Source: Chrysomallon squamiferum
Taxonomy: Eukaryota; Mollusca; Gastropoda; Neomphalida; Peltospiridae
Reading direction: 5' to 3'
Length of the DNA stretch: 64,000 nt
Assembly: GCA_012295275.1 (NCBI GenBank)
Contig: CM022677.1
Coordinates: 11,741,050 to 11,805,049, forward strand
The first letter of the stretch is position 1, and each line of letters begins with the position of its first letter. Positions 36,120 to 47,657 of this stretch are shown one piece after another. The position numbers and the translations under genes were made by a program. Below the pieces are notes generated by a model that was not told where the DNA came from, searched no databases, and saw only the letters and a list, made by a program, of their open reading frames with translations.

Positions 36120-37820
36120 CTATCATCTCTCATGTATCCGATTGGTCCTGTGATGTAACACTGTCTATATTACATGTATCCGATTGGTCCTGTGATGTAA
36201 CTCTGTGTCTATATTACACGATGTAACTCTGTCTATATTACATGTGTCCGATTGGTCCTGTGATGTAACACTGTCTATATTACATGTGTCCGATTGGTCC
36301 TGTGATGTAACACTGTCTATATTACATGTGTCCGATTGGTCCTGTGATGTAACACTGTCTATATTACATGTATCCGATTGGTCCTGTGATGTAACTCTAT
36401 CTATATTACATGTGTCCGATTGGTCCTGTGATGTAACACTGTCTATATTACATGTGTCCGATTGGTCCTGTGATGTAACACTGTCTATATTACGTGTCCG
36501 ATTGGTCCTGTGATGTAACTCTGTCTATATTACATGTGTCCGATTGGTCCTGTGATGTAACTCTGTCTATATTACATGTGTCCGATTGGTCCTGTGATGT
36601 AACACTGTCTATATTACATGTGTCCGATTGGTCCTGTGATGTAACACTGTCTATATTACATGTATCCGATTGGTCCTGTGATGTAACTCTGTCTATATTA
36701 CATGTGTCCGATTGGTCCTGTGATGTAACACTGTCTATATTACATGTGTCCGATTGGTCCTGTGATGTAACACTGTCTATATTACATGTGTCCGATTGGT
36801 CCTGCGATGTAACTCTGTCTATATTACATGTGTCCGATTGGTCCTGTGATGTAACTCTATCTATATTACATGTGTCCGATTGGTCCTGTGATGTAACAAA
36901 GATGTAAAATTTGGAATCTATATTACATGTGTCCGATTGGTCCTGTGATGTAACACTGTCTATATTACATGTGTCCGATTGGTCCTGTGATGTAACTATC
37001 TATATTACATGTGTCCGACTGGTCCTGTGATGTAACACTATCTATATTACATGTATCCGATTGGTCCTGTGATGTAACACTGTCTATATTACATGTATCC
37101 GATTGGTCCTGTGATGTAACACTGTCTATATTACATGTGTCCGATTAGTCCTGTGATGTAACACTGTCTATATTACATGTGTCCGATTGGTCCTGTGATG
37201 TAACTCTATCTATATTACATGTGTCCGATTGGTCCTGTGATGTAACTCTATCTATATTACATGTGTCCGATTGGTCCTGTGATGTAACACTGTCTATATT
37301 ATGTATCCGATGTGTCCGTCTATATTACATGTGTCCGATTGGTCCTGTGATGTAACACTGTCTATATTACATGTGTCCGATTGGTCCTGTGATGTAACAC
37401 TATCTATATTACATGTGTCCGATTGGTCCTGTGATGTAACACTGTCTATATTACATGTATCCGATTGGTCCTGTGATGTAACACTGTCTATATTACATGT
37501 ATCCGATTGGTCCTGTGATGTAACACTGTCTATATTACATGTGTCCGATTGGTCCTGTGATGTAACACTGTCTATATTACATGTGTCCGATTGGTCCTGT
37601 GATGTAACACTGTCTATATTACATGTATCCGATTGGTCCTGTGATGTAACTGTCTGTCTGTCTATATTACATGTGTCCGATTGGTCCTGTGGTCCGATTG
37701 GTCCTGTGATGTAACACTGTCTATATTACATGTTGTCCGACTGTCTATATTACATGTGTTGCCAGAATGGTCCGATTGGTCCTATTGATGTAACACTGTC
37801 TATATTACATGTATCCGATT
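36120..37820 (+). repeat. 42-bp minisatellite, about 40 copies
   Basis: Each unit contains TCTATATTACATGTGTCCG, then ATTGGTCCTGTGATGTAAC, then ACTG. Variants swap GTGTCC/GTATCC and AACACTG/AACTCTG or AACTCTA in different combinations, giving at least four unit types. Partial units and breaks occur near 36205, 36490, 36895, 37300, 37690 and 37730. Because 42 is divisible by three, long open frames encode SILHVSDWSCDVTL repeats. The minus strand of every unit carries CCAATCGG, a good CCAAT box. The right end decays into non-repeat sequence at about 37860. Confidence 0.97.
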
Positions 37821-37860
37821 GTTCACATGATGTATCGTTATCCATGTTACATATAACAGA

Positions 37861-39216
37861 CTGGCTTGTAACAAACAAGAAGATGGAAAAGATCAAGTTC
37901 AGAAAACAGTCACAAAGAAATGAAACAACTGGAGTGTGTACTTGATCGACTGGAGAACGTTATCTCTTGTTGACGGAATGATTATACTGGAATTAATGAT
38001 GGAAGTGAAATGAGTAAAGATGAATTCATTGACTGATCTGGCTTGAGAACACATTTTTATACAAACAAAGGACCATAAGTCTGAAAAGCTTATAATTATT
38101 ATGACTAAAAATAGTTGAGATTCAGTATTAATGACACAAATGAAGTCCAGTTTTAAAATGTTTACTGCTTATACAAAATGTTAAATACATTATAAAACAT
38201 GTTGAAAGTTAAACATTGTGAGAAAAAAAATATATTTTAGTACATTTTTTACTGTGGGTTAAAGTTAGGTGATTTAAATATACATTTATCCAAATATTTT
38301 TTCTTTAGTTTATTTGGCAACATTGTTAAGTGATAGGAAATGATTTGGTTAGATTTATTTCAAAACATCCTTAATTTTATCACACTGTTACGAGTAAGGT
38401 TTATGCCCAGGGTTAGCTTAATTAGCTGAAAAAGCTGCAAGACCTGGAAAATCATATGAGGAGTTTTAGAAGTATGGTTAGCATTTTGGTTAGGTTTTGG
38501 TTAGGTTTAGGTTAGTCCAACTTTTGTGCAGATTTAAATGTCAGTTAACCTGAAGCGTGTCTTCATTCAGCACAAACTGACAATTTATAGCTTTTTGGTA
38601 AAAGTAAATCAGTTCTGAAAGAGAACGTCGTTTTAACAAAGGGAAATTATCTTATTCTTAAAGGTTTTAGTTTGTCTACAAATACAAAGTTTGCTGATGT
38701 GAAACTCTATTTCCAGATGTAATCAGCTGCAGAAACTGGTACATCTAAACATTCTTTAAATTTCTGAGTTATACAAACATATACACATCTTATTTCTTTT
38801 TATTCATTCAAATTCAGACCATACTGTTAAATTGTGAAAGAGAACATTTTGTTTAATAATACAAGAATCATCTCTCACTTAGCAAAACAGCACTTTTAAA
38901 AATATATTTATAAAAAAAAAATTAGATCACTTTTCATGATGTTAGAGTGCCACAAACAATTCAGTGTGATTCTAATTATGCATAATGAAGACACATATCA
39001 CAAATAAGTTTTGCATATAATCAGCTAATAACAAATATTTTCAACACTTGTGAATTAAAAAAAGCCTAACAGCTGGTGTAATATCATGATGAAACAAATA
39101 CAGCATTACCCCATTTAGTTAAAATCAAAGATGGTGAATATTAATAAGAATTATTTTGTTAACAGTAGTAGTAGTAGTGGAAGTAATAATAGTATAATAA
39201 TACTAATGACAATAAT

Positions 39217-39265
<49 letters not shown>

Positions 39266-39650
39266 GAAGTTGTAATAATAAAATTAACAATAATTATCTC
39301 AATAGTATTAGCATAATAATAATAATAAGAAGAAGAATAATAATAATAGTAATAATAAAATAATAATAGAATTTTTACATTTCACCATTTGATATGAGAC
39401 ATTAACTTGAAAGAGTCTATTTTCTGTCATTATCATTACAGAAATGACTCAAATAATGTTCTTAAACACGTAATAAAAATATTCATACTGTATAATTAAC
39501 CAATCCATTGAAAATATTATAATATAGGATGGTTTAAATATAAAATTACAGTAAGATATTTTTTTCATGTTCACTAAGAGTGAATTACAAAGTCAATAGT
39601 TTAAAAAAGATAAAAAGATACATCTGTTATCAATGATCAATACAGATAGT
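37861..39650. other. AT-rich interval with (AAT)n
   Basis: Contains (AAT)n at 39213-39265 and more AAT-rich sequence to 39370. No gene supported. Confidence 0.6.
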
Positions 39651-39654
39651 AAAC

Positions 39655-40690
39655 TACTTTTGATTGGCTAATATGTCTGAGAAAATCATTTTCATTGGTT
39701 TAAAAACAGTTGTCATATATATTTTTATAGATAATATATAAATATCAAATGTGATATAAAACTGACATTTTAATTTTTATGTGATATTTTTCTTTGTCTG
39801 ATGTCATGTTATAAAACAGGATTGTTCATTGGTTAAAGCTCAGATCTATTCTACTGTTTGACTGGCCAGAAGTTCTAATAAATAAATAATTTCATTGGTT
39901 AATTATTAAAGCCATTCCTATTTTCATTGGTCAGCTGACGATCCAATCACCTCTCAGGATTTCATTTATAATTAAAGAGTTTTTTCTGTGCACAGTTTTC
40001 ACTGTTTGATTCAAGTGCTGAGTTTAAAATGTAAATCCACTAAAACATTAACAAATATGTACAAAAATCTGGTAAGATGAACAATTCATTTTTTCTGAGA
40101 CTGTTTCCTGTAATAAGATTTCACTGGCTAGTGTGTTGTACCACTGTGTTGTATTGTTTCTTCAGATGTAACCGGTGATCCTTTGACACTGATTCACACA
40201 AACATTTTCTTTAGATCATCAACAGTAATTTAAATGAAGTGTTTTCTGTAATGTCTGTTTTGTTCATTTTGGTCACAGACGTTGGTCAAAATAAACACAA
40301 AGTTCTTTCACAATAATGTTTCATTTGCACATTTGTTGAATGGTCCAAGGTATTGAATAATGTATGCCAATATTTCTCTGGCCTGAATTTTTCAAGAACA
40401 ACACTGATTGGTTTTGATGGGTCATTTGTTACATTCATGATGATTGGTTTATTACAGATCAGTGGCCAGTCTTTTATTACAGACACCATGACTGGCTATT
40501 TTTAACTCTCAGATCACCATGGTTACATGATTGGTAAATAACAAACTTTTTTACCAGTCTTTTCTTACAGACACAGTGACTGGATAACAGAACTCACAGA
40601 ATTTTATTACAATCATAATGATTGGTTAATTTAAAATCCCAGATCTGCTATAATGAAGTCTCATTGGTTGGTGGCCTAACAGTGTCTATC
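39655..40690 (+). repeat. Degenerate CCAAT-bearing repeats in the 3' flank of MCC copy C
   Basis: ATTGGTT/ATTGGCT or ACTGG recur irregularly every 40-60 bp (for example 39662, 39694, 39837, 39893, 39926, 40408, 40441, 40529, 40619 and 40663). Between 40430 and 40660 the spacing words TTATTACAGACAC and CAGATC also repeat. The last repeat-like copy overlaps the MCC stop codon region. Confidence 0.55.
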
Positions 40691-40827
40691 TCAAGCACTT
40701 CAATTCTTTGTTTGAGCAGTTTTATCTGTCTCTCGTAGCGATCTGTCATCCCCTGTAACTGAGTCTCAATTTCTTCAGCTTGCTCTGGTACATCTTCTTT
40801 GCTTTATCAAATGCTGATATCAAGGCA
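40648..40827 (-). pseudogene. MCC: MCC copy C, last exon with PDZ-binding C terminus
   Basis: Acceptor CTCTTACAG; reads SALISAFDKAKKMYQSKLKK, then after a missing base MTDRYERQIKLLKQRIEVLE, and finally PPTNETSL and a TAG stop at 40648-40650. Vertebrate MCC also ends in TNETSL, the class I PDZ ligand used to bind polarity proteins such as Scribble. This is the strongest single proof of the MCC assignment. Copy A has no equivalent. Confidence 0.85.
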
Positions 40828-41606
40828 CTGTAAGAGAAAAAAAAAAATAAAAAAAATAAATATATAAATAAATAAATTAATAAAATAAAATAAAAGATTA
40901 TTATTTAAAATTAGTTTATAGTATTAAGGCACTATGGGGGAAAACAAAGGAAAATGAAAAGAATATAAAATTAGAATATGCTATTTATGTTACAAAAATA
41001 CTAATCATATAAAGGAACTACAAAAATAAAATTAAAAAGCTATGTAACTATTATGTTAATTTGATTTAAAAATAAAAATAATATAGCAATGCTTTATAAA
41101 ATAAAGTGAAATAAGATGATGTAAAATTAAATTATTTATATTGCAAAAATAAAATTAAAAAAATTAGAATAATAATGATATCAAGACATTACAGGGCAAA
41201 AAATAAAGTAAAATAAAGATTATAATATTAGATATATCAATTATATTACAGAAATACTAATGCTATCACTACAAAACATTACAAAACAAAACAAAAATAA
41301 AATAAAAATTAGATGCAATTTATGTTAGAAATATATAAATGTTAATAACAACAATATTAGTAAAAGTGATTTTAGTACTGCACAGAAAACTCTTCCACAA
41401 AAAATCCCAGACAGAAAAAGCAATGACATTATGTCAATTTATATACTGTTTATATAATTATAATATTCACACAATAAGTTTATAATAAAAATGTCTCTAA
41501 ATATAATTTGAATTCCTGTTTGAAACGTGTGTATGTATTTGCATAGACCAATGTTTAGTGTAGAACATGTAGATTATGCATGACATGCATACACCTGTAT
41601 GTTTAC

Positions 41607-41848
41607 CTGTTAGCTCGTTTCAGGTCACTGACAACAAATGTCTCTGTTTGACTGCTGATGTCTGATTTGTTGACCTGTTTTTAGAGATTTTTCTAGAGTT
41701 TCAGGTCACTGACAAACTCTGCTGACTCTGAATTTGAGAGTCGTTTTTCTCTTCTGAGTGACTCACACAGGTCCTGAGCTATCTCCATCACATCATTCGA
41801 TCTCAACTCACAGATAGCTGGCGCTGTCAGCTCATCATCTTCATCATC
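41607..41848 (-). pseudogene. MCC: MCC copy C, penultimate exon, frameshifted
   Basis: Reads LCESLRREKRLSNSESAEFV then SDLKL and TAG in one frame; a second frame continues LETLEKSLKTGQQIRHQQS, and a third ends VSDLKRANR at a GTAAAC donor. The pieces match the MCC region IRREKKL...IRHQQSAEFVNDLKRANS, so at least two frame changes and a small rearrangement are present. Confidence 0.75.
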
Positions 41849-42657
41849 CTGATGATAAACAATTATTCATTAAGAACTTTAGTAATTATGAAAGCTATCA
41901 AATTATTATTTTTATCATGATGATAATCAATGAAAACTTGATTATAATAATAGAATTAAAATTGTAATGATTTATATCAATAGAATTATCATAAATAATT
42001 ATCAGATTATCATGATCATCATGATGATAAATGATTGAAACTCGGTTATATAATAAAATTAGAATTATAAATGTTGTCTGTTCCTTACCTTAACACCTTG
42101 ATGAATCAAAATTTAAAACATTTAAAATTTAATAATTACAAAGGTTTTCAATTAATTATTATCATAACGATACATTTAAAATTTTAAAAGTAATTATGAA
42201 AAAGAGTATCAGTGGTTATGGCATACAAAATCAATATTATGATATAACCTATCATTATTACCTATTATTATTACATTCTGTTACACTCAGTATTCTTAGA
42301 AAGATACCTGTTTTTAAAATTATAATAAAGAACTCAGATAAACAGTATCAGTAGTTATGACACAATATAGTATTATATTATTTGGTTTTTTCTGTTTTTA
42401 TATGAACAAGTCACTTTATTTAGAATACTTACATAATAAAATAAACAGACATATTCTATAAATATTATTTAGATTTTTTTTTTTTAAATCAGGTTTAAAA
42501 CACACAAATAATAAAATAATGTGACATATCTACTGTGTATGTTATTATTATTAATTACAGATTATATTTGGTTCCCCTGTTTATATAATTATCTCTGTCT
42601 AACTGCTATAAGAGAAAATCATTGTTTGTTGTTTTTAATCAGTCTGATTTTATATAA

Positions 42658-42690
42658 TTATATATATATATATATATATATAATTATCAG

Positions 42691-42748
<58 letters not shown>

Positions 42749-42750
42749 TA
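42658..42750 (+). repeat. (AT)n microsatellite
   Basis: Two long AT runs separated by AATTATCAGATT. Confidence 0.95.
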
Positions 42751-42789
42751 TATTTATACTAACCAGAAAAGAGATAAAGAGATTAAAAA

Positions 42790-43215
42790 GAGAAAATCAC
42801 TTGTTTGTGTTTGCCTAGTCTGTTTTATATAACTTTTAAATATATATATATACTGGCCAGAAGAGATAAAGAGATAAAAATAAAACAGAGATAATCACGT
42901 TTGTGTTTGCCCAGTCTGTTTATATATAACTATATATATATATATACTGTCTTTTAACAGGTTTTAGAAGAGATAAAGTGATAAATAGAACAGAGATAAT
43001 CACGTTTGTGTTTGCCCAGTCTGTTTATATAATTATATATATATATACTGTCTAACTTTAGAAGAGATAAAGTGATAAATAAAACAGAGATAATCACATG
43101 TTTGTGTTTGCCCAGTCTGTTTATATAATTATATATATATATACTGTCTAACTTAGAAGAGATAAAGTGATAGATAAAACAGAGATAATCACATGTTTGT
43201 GTTTGCCGTCTCTGC
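42790..43215 (-). repeat. ~95-bp tandem array extending from an MCC exon 3' end
   Basis: GTTTGTGTTTGCC(C/T)AGTCTG recurs near 42803, 42899, 43004, 43098 and 43196, with AGAAGAGATAAAG and (AT)n between. In minus sense the unit is the end of the MCC exon (AGACTGGGCA) plus intron. Confidence 0.88.
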
Positions 43216-43372
43216 CCAGTCTCTGCTGGTGCTCTGAGATCTCACACTTGAGATGCTCTATCTGTACTCTGTAGGCCTGCTCCTGTGACTCCTTACCACT
43301 CAGTCTCAACTCCAGAGCTCTCTTCTCCTTCTCCATCAAGTAGTTCTGAGCCTTCAGCTCCGCCTTCTCCTC
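43206..43372 (-). pseudogene. MCC: MCC copy C, exon EEKAELKAQNYLMEKEKRAL
   Basis: Good TTTTTCAG acceptor, open frame identical in layout to 5428-5583, ending QQRLGRD. The 3' end runs into a ~95-bp tandem array that copies this exon end into the intron. Confidence 0.8.
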
Positions 43373-43845
43373 CTGAAAAACAAAATTACAACAAGGTGAG
43401 TAAATTGAGTCTGTCCAGAATTCAGAAAATGTTTTAATACAAATACAGTATGATTCAAAATAAAGACCAAAGTGTCATTAATAAAATCAAAAGAACAGAA
43501 ATACTAGTTAATGTAGTACAAGACATCAAGGTAGTTTTAATAATATGCTATTCTAATGTTAAGAATAAATCTGTCTAGAATCCCAGAAAATATTTTTAAA
43601 TACATAGAATGAACATAATAATAAATATAAAACAAAGATCAAAGTGTTATTGATAAAAGAATATGAAAAGAAAAAATACAATACAAAAATAGAAGACAAT
43701 TTTCATATTAATTTATTCAAATTGTTAAAAACACAAACACAGTGAGAGAAGACTCCTGTTCACAAATAATAATAGGTTATTCTCTTTTAAGATTAGCAGC
43801 AAGGAATTTTTATATAGACAGAACAACACATTTAGTAACACTGAC

Positions 43846-44080
43846 CTTCATAGCCATCAGCTCCTGCATTGACACAGCATTTTCCTAATCCAGTCTTTGA
43901 GCTTCTGGAGTTTTCTTGGGTTCATCAAGCAGAGGATCAAAGTGTAAACTCTCCAGCTCCATGACAGTCATTCTGACCGCTGCCCGGTCATTCTTCAGTG
44001 ACTGAATGTACTCACGCAGTCTCTGTTCATCGAGTTTGGTGAAGTCAGTGTCCACTGAGCTGGCCAAAGAACTGGACATG
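43846..44080 (-). pseudogene. MCC: MCC copy C, exon with TAG stop
   Basis: Reads SSVDTDFTKLDEQRLREYIQ through HFDPLLDEP to AQRLD, then TAG at 43885-43887 (Leu codon in copy A), then ENAVSMQELMAMK and an intact GTCAGT donor. Confidence 0.82.
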
Positions 44081-44754
44081 CTGGACAATTCAAAATGAAA
44101 AGTTGGTTTGGTAAAGATTATCACTAGTCATGGAAAAGTAAGTTAATGCACTTGAAATTTAAAATTCTCTAATTAGGTGAAATCCTTTTAAAAAGATAAT
44201 TAAATTACAGAATAGACTGTAGACTACTGCAAAATCAAAATCTATCTTACTAAAAAAAATCCCAGTCAGATGCAAAACTATGTTTTTTTAATTATAAGTC
44301 CATTTAGGTTAATAAAAGCAATATTAAAGGTATAAAATTAGATTTCAATAAATATAAAATAAAGATAATTTATATATATAAAAACAAAATCACTTTAAGT
44401 ATTAAAAACAAAGTGGATTAAATTCAATACAAGGTAAAAAAAATACAGTCCATTTAAATATAAATGCAGTTTAATTACTGAAAAACAAATTATTAATGTA
44501 AAAAATAAAGTCAATTTCACTATTCATCTTTAAAAGAATAATTAAAATGCTAAAGACAAAATCTCTTTAGACAGAAAAGTAATTATAGTAAAGTATAAAA
44601 ACAAACTGAAAGCAGAATATCAGGTGTCACCTTGAAGTAGTGAAAAACAAAGTGTATTAATTAATAAAGTCAGTTTCAGTACTTACAAAACTAAATATAA
44701 AATAATAGAAAACAAAGTCCATTTAACATAAAAAGACTTCAAGTAAAGTGTCAC

Positions 44755-44947
44755 CTTGCAGTTCTGCTGTTAGAAGAGAGATCTTTCCAGGGGTGAGAAG
44801 TACAGGGTGTGGTGTGAACTCCACAGCTTCTGTCCAGTTTGTGAAGTAGATGTCGAGCCACGCCTTCAGCAGACTTCCTCGAGTGATGAGCTCTCTGTAG
44901 TATAGACGTCACCTCCACCTGATCCTCACACTCCCCTGACTCATCAG
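44755..44947 (-). pseudogene. MCC: MCC copy C, exon ADESGECEDQVEV, intact
   Basis: Acceptor GTTTATTTTCAG, open through LQRAHHSRKSAEGVARHLLH to PWKDLSSNSRTA and a GTGACA donor. The acceptor is the first member of a 50-bp tandem array running upstream in the intron. Confidence 0.82.
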
Positions 44948-45400
44948 CTGAAAATAAACACAGAGAAAACACACTTCTGTATTAATATACACACTTACTG
45001 AAAATAAACACAGAGAAAACACACTTCTGTATTAATATACACACTTACTGAAAATAAACACAGAGAAAACACACTTCTGTATTAATATACACACTTACTG
45101 AAAATAAACAGAGAAAACACACTTCTGTATTAATATACACACTTACTGAAAATAAACACAGAGAAAACACACTTCTGTATTAATATACACACTTACTGAA
45201 AATAAACACAGAGAAAACACACTTCTGTATTAATATACACACTTACTGTAAATAACACAGAGAAAACACACTTCTGTATTAATATACACACTTACTGAAA
45301 AAAATAAACAGAGAAAACACACTTCTGTATTAATATACACACTTACTGAAAATAAACACAGAGAAAACACACTTCTGTATTAATATACAGTCTGTGAAAA
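44948..45400 (-). repeat. 50-bp tandem array of an MCC splice acceptor region, about nine units
   Basis: AAAATAAACACAGAGAAAAC recurs at 44951, 45001, 45051, about 45101, 45150, 45200, 45250, 45300 and 45348. In the minus sense each unit ends TTTATTTTCAGTAAGTG, so an acceptor (TTTTCAG) overlaps a donor (GTAAGTG). Confidence 0.95.
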
Positions 45401-46181
45401 TACTTCTGTATTAAATAAAATTACACACTTACTGTAAATAACAACATCAAGACTTGGTAAAAATACAGACTTACTGAAATTAATATATTGTCTTATTGAA
45501 ATTAACATAAAGACTTAGTAAAATTAATATTACAGACTTACTGAAATTATTAACAGCCTTATTGAAATTAACATAAAGACTTATTAAGACTCTCTCACAC
45601 ACACACACACACACACTTATGGAAATTAATATGCTGGCACTGAAATTAATCTGACTGTAATTAAAATAAAGATTTACTGAAATTAACACACATACACTAA
45701 TTAAAATTAAATATACATTTAATAAAATTAACATAGAGACTTACTGGAGAGTTAGTTAACAACACTAACATGCACAGATGTCAAAAATTAACTTACACTA
45801 AAATATACAGATATAAAATATAATACTATAAGACTGTTATTTTCAGCATCTGTATTTTAGGCTAATTTCAGTGTCTATGTATTTACAGCTACTTGCTGAA
45901 AGTTAACATTACATACAGAAAAGTAACACACTGAAAATAAATCCTTCTTACTGAAATGAAATACATGCATACTGAAAATTATTTAAATACTGAATTTTTA
46001 GATAAATAAATGGACACAAACACACACACATTCTGAAATTAATAATCACTAATACTGAAATTGTAAAGACACACACAGACATACACTCAAAAATTAACTT
46101 CATTTACGTATAAAAAAAGAATGAATTTCAATGATGTAGCAATTACTGAAATAATATATTTTTAAATAAGAATTTTAGTCA

Positions 46182-46282
46182 ATTGCAGGATTCAAAGGGA
46201 GAACCAGTTTACTTCCTTGTGTCAAGAAAATATGGAACTTTTAAAATATGTTCTGAAACTGCATGTCAGCAAATCTATCAGT
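46182..46282 (+). repeat. Inverted copy of exon-like sequence from 49.65-50.08 kb
   Basis: Plus-strand ATTGCAGGATTCAAAGGGA joined to CCAGTTTACTTCCTTGTG and following sequence matches the reverse complement of parts of 50069-50085 and 49650-49735. It is inserted at the end of the MCC exon remnant 46304-46475. Confidence 0.75.
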
Positions 46283-46303
46283 TGGTGAGTTAATTAATAT
46301 AAG

Positions 46304-46475
46304 TTCTGCAGCTCTACAGTTAGCTAACAAAACTTCCCATCTCACTCTCCAGCAGAACACACAACACTTCATAAGCCTCTGTCGCCTGAAACAAAGTCTG
46401 AACAATTCCCTGCATGTTAGAACAGCCATGTAAACTCTGCACTAAATGTTTGGCTAATTTGAAATTTGGAAGAAG
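46304..46475 (-). pseudogene. MCC: MCC copy C, fused exon remnant
   Basis: FKLAKHLVQSLHGCSNMQGI then VQTLFQ is the AEHLAHSLQDCSN block of MCC, absent from copy A; it then jumps to ATEAYEVLCVLLESEMG, losing about 50 residues present in copy A. One extra T near 46331 shifts the frame before LLANCRAAE. Confidence 0.75.
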
Positions 46476-47029
46476 CTGAAGTAGAAATTGTGAAAAAGTC
46501 AAAAGTCAAAAGTTATTCTGAGATATTGTTTAAAAATTTATTTTTTTAACTGATTTGAAATGGTATTACCATAGGCAAAAACCACCCCAAAACCTCAACA
46601 CTTTGATGAATTAAAACATCATACTGGAAATTATGAAAAACATGTCTATGAGTTATTCAGTATCACTGCAAACTTTTAATTTTGTTTTTCATATTTTTCA
46701 TATAATTATCAGATAACAATATACTGTCAGTATATTCCAATTTAAGTTTTAAATGTGTTAAGCATTAGTTATAAATTTGCTAAAAGTATTTGTGTGTGTG
46801 TGTGTGGTTATCTAACACTAGCAAGTCCAAACATTTCTAAGAATTTGCATTTTCAAGATTAATTTTAAGAATGAAAAAAGGATAAATGATTTGACAAATA
46901 CATTAGAACAGATTAAAATGATGTTAAATATAAAATTATCTGATTTGATTCTTTTCTCTTTGTTTTATTGGGATAAAAACACCAATGTGAACACAGACAT
47001 ATAAAGAAAGAAAGCAAAATGAGATTTAC

Positions 47030-47141
47030 CCCAAGGGAGGTAATTTCAGCACCAAGAATCTGTCTGTCTCCAGCACATATTTTTAATTTCTTCAGTTCTG
47101 CTATTTTAGCTACAGGAAACTGATCACTGCCTGCAGTGGTC
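47030..47141 (-). pseudogene. MCC: MCC copy C, exon PVAKIAELKKLK..GDRQILGAE
   Basis: A 112-nt open exon with acceptor AATTCACAG; it retains the eight codons missing from copy A. Confidence 0.78.
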
Positions 47142-47657
47142 CTGTGAATTAATTAATATTACATAAATAAATAAATAAATCAATAAATAAATACAAATAT
47201 TTACATAACTTAAATAAAAGCTACACTGTCAAATATTTTTAATAGGTAAATAAGCAGCAAATGCATGACTTACAATAGAAAGAAATATACAAAGTAAAAA
47301 TAATAATAATAATAATAATATACAAGTTTTTCATATACTCTTTAAACTATAACAAAAAGGTAACAATTTATCTGGTAACTCTTTTTCCTGTAACAAAAAT
47401 GTTACAATTTATCTGATAACTCTTTCAACAGTAACAAAAATGTAACAAACGCCATACTATATAACAGTTTATCCGAAAACTCTTTCAACAGTAACAAAAC
47501 TGTAACAATTCATCTCTTAAAAATGTAATAAAAGCCATATTATATAACTGAAGGAAAAAGGAGTCTTAATAATTAAGATTACTAATGTTTTGTGTTTTAA
47601 TTCTATCTACAAATTTTTTTTTATATATAATCATTTTTAATATTTATGCGGAGTTAC

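Noticed and set aside
36205-37714. Long plus-strand open frames of SILHVSDWSCDVTL repeats
   Set aside because: They exist only because the minisatellite period (42) is a multiple of three and the unit lacks a stop in that frame; no start context, splice signals or non-repeat part.
36120-37820. CRISPR-like array
   Set aside because: Units are contiguous without unique spacers, and the window is animal nuclear DNA.
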